Origin: Oscillospiraceae bacterium
GTDB lineage: Bacteria > Bacillota > Clostridia > UMGS1883
Assembly (NCBI GenBank): GCA_022508735.1
Contig: JAFLUQ010000045.1
Location: 1-15,548 of the forward strand
DNA: 15,548 nt
Direction: 5' to 3'
Shown: piece after piece, positions 1 to 5,802 of the stretch
Numbering within the stretch: the first letter of the stretch is position 1
Layout: each line of letters opens with the position of its first letter
Made by a program: the position numbers and the translations under genes
The notes under the pieces: model-generated
What the model was told of the DNA's origin: nothing
Databases searched by the model: none
The model's input: the letters and a program-made list of their open reading frames with translations, nothing else

Positions 1-975
1 TGCTCCATTGAGTTTGAAAATCACCGCCCGCTTTACAACTGGGTGGTTGAGAACGTAGGCTTCCCGCATGACCCCCATCAGTGGGAGTTTGCGCGGCTCA
101 ACATGACCTACACCGTCATGAGCAAGCGCTATCTCCGTAAGCTTGTGGAAATGGGCTATGTTGACGGCTGGGATGACCCCCGTATGCCAACCCTTCAGGG
201 ACTTCGCCGCAGGGGTTATACTCCCACGGCCATATTCGACTTTATTGAGCGCAGCGGCGTGGCCAAAGCCAACAGTATGTCAGACATACGGCTGTTAGAG
301 TACTGTATCTGCGAGGAGCTTAACAATAACGCTCTGCGCCGTGTGGCAGTCATTGAGCCTCTTAAGGTGACGATAACCAACTATCCTGAGGACAAGACAG
401 AATATTTTGAGCTACCCAACCATCCGTTAAAACCTGAGCTGGGCATGCGCAAGCTGCCCTTCACCCGTGAACTGTGGATAGAGCAAAGTGATTTTATGGA
501 AAATCCCATCCCCGGCTTCAAGCGCCTCCGCCCGGACGGAGAGGTGCGCCTCATGGGCTCCTACATTATGAAGTGCAATGAGGTCATTCACGCTGAGGAC
601 GGCTCCGTAGCCGAGCTGCGCTGCACAGTGGACCTCGAAACCGGCTGCAATAAGCCCGCCGACGGCCGCAAGGTCAAGGGTAATATCCACTGGCTGAGTC
701 AGGCCTACTGCGATAATGCCGAGGTGCGCTACTATGACAATATCTTCAACAAAGAAAATGTTGCCACCCTCCTTGAGGACGACAACTTTGACGAGTTCAT
801 AAATCCCGACTCGCTTATCGTGTACCCCGACGCAAAGCTTGAGCCCTCCATATCCGGCTCCGCTCCCGGCGAGGCCTTCCAGTTCGTGAGAATGGGCTAC
901 TTCACCCGCGACAGCAAGAATGACGGTGTGTTCAACCGCACAGCGCCGCTCAAGAGCAGCTTCAAGCCTGAGTAA
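1..975 (+). CDS. glnS: Glutaminyl-tRNA synthetase, C-terminal part (5' end outside window)
   Basis: Class I aminoacyl-tRNA synthetase that charges tRNA-Gln with glutamine in the cytoplasm. The reading frame is open from base 1, giving 324 visible residues to TAA at 973-975; bacterial GlnRS is about 550 residues, so roughly the first 40 percent is missing, including the HIGH motif. Visible residues 2-16 (SIEFENHRPLYNWVV) match the conserved GlnRS catalytic segment. VMSKR at visible residues 39-43 is the KMSKS-equivalent loop. The remainder, from about residue 110, fits the two beta-barrel anticodon-binding domains and includes the typical KGNIHWLS segment. Many Firmicutes instead make Gln-tRNA by the GatCAB amidation route, so a GlnRS marks this lineage as one using direct charging. 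The identity is firm; GluRS is less likely because of the GlnRS-type C-terminal barrels. Confidence 0.95.
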   Translation, partial: CSIEFENHRPLYNWVVENVGFPHDPHQWEFARLNMTYTVMSKRYLRKLVEMGYVDGWDDPRMPTLQGLRRRGYTPTAIFDFIERSGVAKANSMSDIRLLEYCICEELNNNALRRVAVIEPLKVTITNYPEDKTEYFELPNHPLKPELGMRKLPFTRELWIEQSDFMENPIPGFKRLRPDGEVRLMGSYIMKCNEVIHAEDGSVAELRCTVDLETGCNKPADGRKVKGNIHWLSQAYCDNAEVRYYDNIFNKENVATLLEDDNFDEFINPDSLIVYPDAKLEPSISGSAPGEAFQFVRMGYFTRDSKNDGVFNRTAPLKSSFKPE

Positions 976-1003
976 AAAACCCTTTGAAGCGAAGGCGCTA
1001 CTT

Positions 1004-1253
1004 GGGCCGTTCAAAAAAATTGTGCAGAACGGACGAAAATCAGTTCATGGTGGCGGCATTGCCGACGCCGTGAACCCTCCCGACGGCGTACATAGGTACG
1101 CCGAGAGGTGATTTTCGTTCGTAGTTCAAGGGCAAAAAAAGAAATCCGCCGAGGCGGATTTCTTTCATTTAAGCATTGTTTTTGCAACTATACAACTTGA
1201 TGTAAATCAAGTCCCTAAGCCCTTGAACGGTCTGCGCAATTTTTTTACGGCCC
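1004..1253. mobile_element. MITE-like structured element with terminal inverted repeats
   Basis: A 250-bp non-coding segment fills nearly all of the gap between glnS and the convergent secreted-protein gene. Its left end (1004-1031) and right end (about 1229-1253) are inverted repeats: GGGCCGT is followed on the left by TC, then A7-TTG-T/C-GCAGA-A/C-CG on both arms. The only differences are a 2-nt bulge, one G.U-compatible change and one mismatch. CTT lies directly outside both ends (1001-1003 and 1254-1256) and could be a 3-bp target duplication, though that may be chance. Inside are four further stem-loops: 1043-1057 with 1061-1075 (loop ATT), 1084-1091 with 1096-1103, ACGAAAATCA 1033-1042 with 1109-1118, and GTTCAAGGGC 1124-1133 with 1219-1228. 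No ORF is credible. It could instead be a structured RNA or a large bidirectional terminator. Confidence 0.55.
1138..1165. terminator. Strong bidirectional hairpin terminator between convergent genes
   Basis: AAAGAAATCCGCC (1138-1150) pairs perfectly with 1153-1165 across a 2-nt GA centre. The GC-rich core is flanked by A and T runs on each side, so it can act as an intrinsic terminator for glnS on the plus strand and for the secreted-protein gene on the minus strand. Confidence 0.75.
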
Positions 1254-1257
1254 CTTG

Positions 1258-1728
1258 TTACAGCCAACCGTTAAAAATAGCCTGAACATCATTTGCAAAG
1301 CTGTTCATGTTGTCTATAACCTCTTGCTTAATAAGGTTAATGTCAAAATATGTAATCTGATACTGCCCGTTATACTCCGCCCGGACGGCAAATTTATTGT
1401 GACCCTCGGACAGGCTCACCTGTTTGTAAAAGACCTTGGCGGCGCCGATCTGAGTTTTTACCGCCTGCCCTTCGCTGTTTAAAAGAAGCGTGTAATTATC
1501 TCCGTCGGCTACATAGTAGGCTACGCTGACGCCGGTCTTACCTGTTCCGGTTATGCCGTATGTAGTTTTTGTCGTCGCGGAATTCTTGGTTTCCGGTTTT
1601 TTTACAACCACAAGATCCGAAGCGGTACTGCTTTCGCTGCTTCCGAGTGTTGCGGGATGCTCCGCAAATGCACAGAGGCCGGAAAGCATTATAAGTATAG
1701 CGGCCATTACTGCGCTAACCCACTTCAT
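1258..1728 (-). CDS. Small secreted protein of unknown function
   Basis: A 156-residue protein that I do not recognise as a named family. From the chosen ATG it begins with a classical signal peptide: MKWVS, a hydrophobic run of about 16 residues, then a probable cleavage after CAFA before EHP. Next comes a low-complexity Ser/Thr/Lys segment (residues 30-55), then a beta-rich stretch, GITGTGKTGVSVAYYV, reminiscent of bacterial Ig-like or surface-adhesion strands, and a helical C-terminus ending NGWL. An upstream in-frame ATG at 1806 would add 26 residues with no signal-peptide character and no ribosome site, so 1728 is preferred, although the site there is weak (AAGG at a long spacing). It has its own promoter, overlapping a perfect WalR-type box, and lies just downstream of walK, suggesting a cell-envelope role. 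It is probably exported; function unknown. Confidence 0.65.
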   Translation of the reverse strand: MKWVSAVMAAILIMLSGLCAFAEHPATLGSSESSTASDLVVVKKPETKNSATTKTTYGITGTGKTGVSVAYYVADGDNYTLLLNSEGQAVKTQIGAAKVFYKQVSLSEGHNKFAVRAEYNGQYQITYFDINLIKQEVIDNMNSFANDVQAIFNGWL

Positions 1729-1887
1729 ACCAAATTCCAAGCCTTTCTGCCCACAAAACTGCCTGACCTCAATCGACGCTGCCCGTGGACCCACTGCGCC
1801 GGTCATTTATCCGAAACTTTATTTCATCGCTTCCCTTTGTGTATTTATATGCCGTCTTTTAGTATACGACTATATCATTTCAATTAC

Positions 1888-1915
1888 ATTATACACTATA
1901 TATATTACAAAACAA
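1888..1915 (-). promoter_or_regulatory. Putative sigma-A promoter of the secreted-protein gene
   Basis: On the minus strand a perfect -10, TATAAT (1888-1893), is preceded at 16 nt by TTGTTT (1910-1915), a weak -35. The weak -35 fits a promoter that needs an activator, and a WalR-like direct repeat covers it. The predicted transcript has a leader of about 150 nt, in which I see no recognised riboswitch. Confidence 0.5.
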
Positions 1916-1920
1916 TTACA
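1904..1920 (-). promoter_or_regulatory. WalR-type box TGTAAT-N5-TGTAAT
   Basis: The minus strand reads TGTAAT-TGTTT-TGTAAT, an exact match to the WalR (YycF) consensus TGTWAH-N5-TGTWAH known from Bacillus subtilis and Staphylococcus aureus. A third TGTAAT half-site follows at 1883-1888, starting 21 bp after the second start, so all three start on roughly the same helix face (11 and 21 bp steps). The box overlaps the -35 of the secreted-protein promoter and lies about 50 bp from the end of walK. Confidence 0.55.
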
Positions 1921-1937
1921 ACAAGGTTAATTGTTGT
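1918..1937 (-). terminator. Weak AT-rich hairpin after walK
   Basis: ACAACAA (1918-1924) pairs with TTGTTGT (1931-1937) over a 6-nt loop, about 30 nt past the walK stop. The minus-strand RNA continues into a T-rich run. The stem is AT-rich and overlaps the WalR box, so termination here is uncertain. Confidence 0.3.
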
Positions 1938-1965
1938 TTACAAACCCATGTCAATATAGTCCACT

Positions 1966-3771
1966 TCAGACAATATCTTCCACTTCCCCTTCCGGGTTTT
2001 CACGGAACAGAGGAAGGATGATAGACACAGAGGTTCCATTGGGCATATGGCTCTCGATCTCAATGTCTCCGCCATGGCGCTGAACGATCTCGCGGGCAAT
2101 GGCGAGGCCAAGGCCTGTTCCGCCGCTTTGGCGGCTTCTGGCCTTATCTACCCGGTAGAAACGCTCAAAAATATGAGGTATATCCTCCCGTGGGATACCG
2201 ATGCCGTTGTCAGTAACGCGGAGCAGAGCGTTCTGCCCGTCGCTTCCACATTCCACATCTATCTTTCCGCCGTCAAGGGTATACTTTATGGCGTTGGAAA
2301 TTATGTTTATGAGCACCTGCTCTATTCTATCCTTATCACCAAAGAAGCTGAAGGGTTCACTTCTCGGTATGAAATTCAGCTCATGGCTGTGTGACTTGGC
2401 ATTTATGCTCATCTTCTCAGTAACACTCTGACTCAGTTCCATGAGGTCAAAGGAAGTGCAGTTGAGGCGCTGCTTATTATTATCCAGCTGAGACAGAGTG
2501 AGAAGATCCTTAACAAGGCGGGTCATGCGGTCAGTCTCAGTGTCGATAACACGGGCGAAACCCGCTGTGGGCCCGTCGTCACGGCCCTCGTCACTCTCGA
2601 TGTCGATTATGGTCTCCGCATAACCCTTGATAGTAGTCAGCGGCGTGCGCAGCTCGTGGGACACATTCGCCACAAATTCACGGCGGGAATTTTCCAGCTT
2701 GAGCTGCTTGGTTATGTCGCGGAACACCACTATAACTCCCGAAGAAAACACGTTTTCGGCATTAAAGGGCACAAATGCAGCCTTATAGTTCTTTCCCTCG
2801 CGCTCCACATCAAACTCAAGCGTCTGCCCCTCGTCTAAGTAAAGCACACGGCTCATATTGACGTCAAGGCCCAGCCTGCCGCCGAATATCTCATCAAAGG
2901 TCAGCTTGCTCACGTCTCCAAGCACACCCGCACAGGCGGGATTTTCGTGAATGACGCGGCCTGTGCTGCTCTCAAAGGCTATAATTGCATCGGTCATGTG
3001 AAGGAGAACCGTCTCGATCTTGTTTTTCTCGGCCGCAATGTCGGCAAGACTTTCGTCGATCTGGGCGGCCATGGTGTTAAAGGCCATAGTAAGACGGCCT
3101 ATCTCATCACGGGACTGCACCTCTATCTTGTGCTTGAAATCTCCCTCAGCCATGGTCTCGGCCCTGTACTGCAAAGTAGAAAGGGGTGCTATGATCGTGC
3201 CGGAGAGCACAAATCCCAAAATAAGACTGAACAGTATGCCGAACAGTATCGCCCAGAGTATGTTCACAAAGATGTTGCGGGTTATATCATAAACCTCTTC
3301 TTTTGTATCGCGCACGCTTATTATATAGCGCACTATGCCGTTTTTGTCAGAGATCGGAACGGCATAGTCCATATACCGGGCACTTCGGTCAATATTGCTT
3401 CCGGTCATGCCGGCCATAGCCGTGACGATATTAGGCGTTGTGAAAAAGGCCTCATCGCGGCTGCTTCCGGCCAAAACGCGGCAGGTGGCTCCGTCGAGTA
3501 TATAGTAGTTGCGGAAGGAGTCAATGCCCATCCACACTGAATATACTCCCAAAAGCTCCTCCATCTCTTCAACCGGCTGTTCACCCTCAGCGGCCTCTGT
3601 CAGCTCGTTCAGGAATTCCCGGTTAAAGACCTGCTCGCTCATGGAGTCACGGAAATCGTTGAGGTAATATGAAGAAATATTCTGCAGCAGAAAAGTACCT
3701 ACCACCACCATGACCGATATGGTAAGCAGCACGAAAATCACGATTATTTTCCACTGTATACTCTTAAACAA
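1966..3771 (-). CDS. walK: WalK-type sensor histidine kinase
   Basis: Membrane sensor kinase of the WalRK (YycFG/VicRK) system, which senses cell-wall status and phosphorylates WalR. Its 601 residues follow the WalK order: TM helix about 8-30, extracellular sensor about 31-166, TM helix about 168-194, HAMP about 195-247, PAS about 250-355, HisKA with phospho-acceptor His372 in FVANVSHELRTP, then the ATPase with N-box Asn493, G1 box DNGIG at 521-525 and G2 box GGTGLGLA from 550. All catalytic motifs are intact. Translation starts at TTG (3769-3771) with AGGTGA upstream, 19 nt after the walR stop. Genes for the usual WalK partners WalH/WalI are not next to it. PhoR-type kinases share the architecture, but the WalR-like partner favours WalK. 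Confidence 0.88.
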   Translation of the reverse strand: MFKSIQWKIIVIFVLLTISVMVVVGTFLLQNISSYYLNDFRDSMSEQVFNREFLNELTEAAEGEQPVEEMEELLGVYSVWMGIDSFRNYYILDGATCRVLAGSSRDEAFFTTPNIVTAMAGMTGSNIDRSARYMDYAVPISDKNGIVRYIISVRDTKEEVYDITRNIFVNILWAILFGILFSLILGFVLSGTIIAPLSTLQYRAETMAEGDFKHKIEVQSRDEIGRLTMAFNTMAAQIDESLADIAAEKNKIETVLLHMTDAIIAFESSTGRVIHENPACAGVLGDVSKLTFDEIFGGRLGLDVNMSRVLYLDEGQTLEFDVEREGKNYKAAFVPFNAENVFSSGVIVVFRDITKQLKLENSRREFVANVSHELRTPLTTIKGYAETIIDIESDEGRDDGPTAGFARVIDTETDRMTRLVKDLLTLSQLDNNKQRLNCTSFDLMELSQSVTEKMSINAKSHSHELNFIPRSEPFSFFGDKDRIEQVLINIISNAIKYTLDGGKIDVECGSDGQNALLRVTDNGIGIPREDIPHIFERFYRVDKARSRQSGGTGLGLAIAREIVQRHGGDIEIESHMPNGTSVSIILPLFRENPEGEVEDIV

Positions 3772-3790
3772 GGCCTTTCACCTATCTTTA

Positions 3791-4471
3791 TCACTTACTG
3801 TAGTAATATCCCACTCCGCGGCGGGTCATAATCCGCTCAGGCGCGGCGGGATTGTCCTCTATTTTTTCGCGCAGGCGGCGAACGGTAACGTCAACCGTGC
3901 GGACGTCGCCGAAATAATCGTAGCCCCAAACCTTCTGAAGAAGCTGTTCGCGGGTGAAGGTGTGGCCGGGCTGAGTGGCAAGGAACTTCAGAAGCTCAAA
4001 CTCGCGGAGCGTAAGCTCAATATTTACGCCGTCCTTCTTTACCTCGTAAAGGCTGCTGTTGATCTCGATGGTGTCGATAGTGATAACACTGTCGTCACCG
4101 CCTTCTCCGCTGCCGCGGCGGAGATTAGCCTTTATTCTTGCCATGAGCTCACGAACGGAAAACGGCTTGGTAATATAGTCGTCGGCACCTGATTCAAGGC
4201 CGAACACCTTATCTATCTCCTCCTCGCGGGCAGTTAGCATGAGTATAGGCACATCGCTGGTCTCGCGTATCTTACGGCAGGCCTCGAAGCCGTCCATTCT
4301 GGGCAGCATAACGTCAAGAAGAATAAGATCAGGCTTTTTTGTCTGTGCCAGCTCAAGAGCGGCCATGCCGTCATAAGCGGCGATCACTTTATAGCCCGCC
4401 TTTTGCAGGTTGAATTTCAGCATATCCACGATCGGGGTCTCGTCGTCAACGACGAGAATAGTTTTTTCCAT
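3791..4471 (-). CDS. walR: WalR-type response regulator (OmpR family)
   Basis: Cytoplasmic DNA-binding regulator of 226 residues. The receiver domain (1-120) has the acidic pair Asp9/Asp10, phospho-acceptor Asp53 in LILLDVMLP, switch Thr80 and Lys102 in TKPFS. The winged-helix domain (about 128-226) ends in LLQKVWGYDYFGDVRTVDVT and RRGVGYY, a near match to WalR recognition-helix and wing sequence, which separates it from generic PhoB/OmpR regulators. The start is an ATG with a perfect AAAGGAGG ribosome site. It lies 26 nt after the dehydratase-like gene and 19 nt before walK, with no promoter visible in either gap, so all are probably read from the promoter near 8760. A WalR-type box lies near the end of its partner gene. 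Confidence 0.9.
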   Translation of the reverse strand: MEKTILVVDDETPIVDMLKFNLQKAGYKVIAAYDGMAALELAQTKKPDLILLDVMLPRMDGFEACRKIRETSDVPILMLTAREEEIDKVFGLESGADDYITKPFSVRELMARIKANLRRGSGEGGDDSVITIDTIEINSSLYEVKKDGVNIELTLREFELLKFLATQPGHTFTREQLLQKVWGYDYFGDVRTVDVTVRRLREKIEDNPAAPERIMTRRGVGYYYSK

Positions 4472-4497
4472 TTCACTTCCTCCTTTTATCTGTATAT

Positions 4498-5799
4498 TTA
4501 TACGTTTACAGTCTCCTTAATTTCAGTATCATGCACTTCGCTTTCGGCTGCGGCTGTGTCGCCATCCTCTGCCGCCACGGCCAGCATGAGCTTGATGCGG
4601 TTCTCCTGATTGACTCTTGTTGCTCCGGGGTCGTAATCTATGGGAACGATATTGGCCCGAGGCTCAAGATTACGTATTTTTCTTATCATGCCCTTGCCTA
4701 CGATATGGTTAGGCAGACAGCCGAAGGGCTGGGCACAGATAACATTGCAATATCCAAGCTCCACCAGCTCCATGATCTCAGCAGTGAGAAGCCAGCCCTC
4801 CCCCATCTTGCAGCCTGTGCTGATAACGCCGTCGGCCTTGCTTTTAAGGTGCCTGAAGGACGAAGGTGCAACAAAATCACTGTTTTCACGCACTGCGGCT
4901 ATCATTTCGTCCTTAAGAGAACAGAGATAGCTCTCCACCAGCTTATAGGTCTCGCGGGTGAGCTTGCTCCCACCGTATATATCAATAGTGTCTATCGGGG
5001 TATCAACGCAGTAAAGCGCAAAATCCAGCAGGCCTCCCAGCATGACCTCACAGCCCTGCTCATAAAGGAACTGCTCCAGACTATTATTCCCCAGAGCGGC
5101 ATATTTAACGTAAATTTCTCCCACAATTCCGACCTTGATTTTTTTCTCATCTGTGCGCGGGATTCTGGCAAAGCTTTGAACTATGGCCTTGAGGTTCTCT
5201 CTGCGCTCGCCTTTGCTGAGTCCCCTCCCGCTCAAAAATCCCTTGAGCAGGGCGTTTATCCACATATCCACGCAGGCCGCGCTGTCGCCCTTGTTGACCT
5301 CATAGGGCTTTACCTGATTGTCGAGCAGCATCAGAAGGTCACCGTAAACTACCGCTGTCAGCATCTGGCGCACGAGACCCGGTGTAAGCTTGAAGCCCGG
5401 TGACTTCTCAAGACCGCTGACATTTATCGAAATTATCGGAATAAAGCCCCAGCCCATAGCGTTAAGCGCCTTGCGGAGCAGGGATATATAGTTTGAGGCA
5501 CGGCAGCCGCCGCCGGTCTGAGGCAGCAGCAGGGCAACCTTGTGAATATCGTACTTACCGCTTTTGAGCGCGTCTATCATCTGGCCGATGACCAGCAGCG
5601 CGGGATAGCAGGTATCGTTATGTACGTGCTTAAGCCCTTCGTCCACCACGCTCCGCCCGGTGTTATAGAGAATATCCACATTATATCCGTGGTTCTGGAG
5701 TATTCCCTTTATTATTTTGAAATGAATATGATTCATATCGGGCACCAGGATAGTGTACCCGGCGTCGCGCATCTCTTTGGTAAACAATACCTTTTCCAT
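4498..5799 (-). CDS. 2-hydroxyacyl-CoA dehydratase-like protein (activase-associated)
   Basis: A 433-residue protein of the group annotated as acyl-CoA dehydratase activase-related, equivalent to the C-terminal part of the roughly 1400-residue fused activase proteins of other anaerobes. Candidate iron-sulfur cysteines sit in conserved-looking contexts: Cys64 (NDTCYPAL), Cys99 (GGGCRASNY), Cys330 (STGCKMGEGW), Cys351, Cys355 and Cys361 (CAQPFGC, followed by LPNH). The NDTCYPA motif echoes SDTVCYPA in the neighbouring activase protein, suggesting two related dehydratase-like halves. The C-terminal 25 residues are acidic and look disordered. Only 3 nt separate its ATG from the upstream stop, and its AAAAGGAG site lies inside the end of that gene, so translation is probably coupled. 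Substrate and reaction are unknown. Confidence 0.75.
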   Translation of the reverse strand: MEKVLFTKEMRDAGYTILVPDMNHIHFKIIKGILQNHGYNVDILYNTGRSVVDEGLKHVHNDTCYPALLVIGQMIDALKSGKYDIHKVALLLPQTGGGCRASNYISLLRKALNAMGWGFIPIISINVSGLEKSPGFKLTPGLVRQMLTAVVYGDLLMLLDNQVKPYEVNKGDSAACVDMWINALLKGFLSGRGLSKGERRENLKAIVQSFARIPRTDEKKIKVGIVGEIYVKYAALGNNSLEQFLYEQGCEVMLGGLLDFALYCVDTPIDTIDIYGGSKLTRETYKLVESYLCSLKDEMIAAVRENSDFVAPSSFRHLKSKADGVISTGCKMGEGWLLTAEIMELVELGYCNVICAQPFGCLPNHIVGKGMIRKIRNLEPRANIVPIDYDPGATRVNQENRIKLMLAVAAEDGDTAAAESEVHDTEIKETVNV

Positions 5800-5802
5800 T
5801 AT

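Noticed and set aside
427..1014. A 195-codon minus-strand open frame over glnS
   Set aside because: It is the complement of a well-supported synthetase frame and has no ribosome site or family features.
1729..1806. Longer form of the secreted protein starting at 1806
   Set aside because: The extra 26 residues would hide the signal peptide and the ATG lacks a ribosome site.
4531..5403. A 290-codon open frame on the plus strand opposite the dehydratase-like gene
   Set aside because: It is antisense to a gene with clear family motifs and a good ribosome site, and its own translation shows no recognisable domain.
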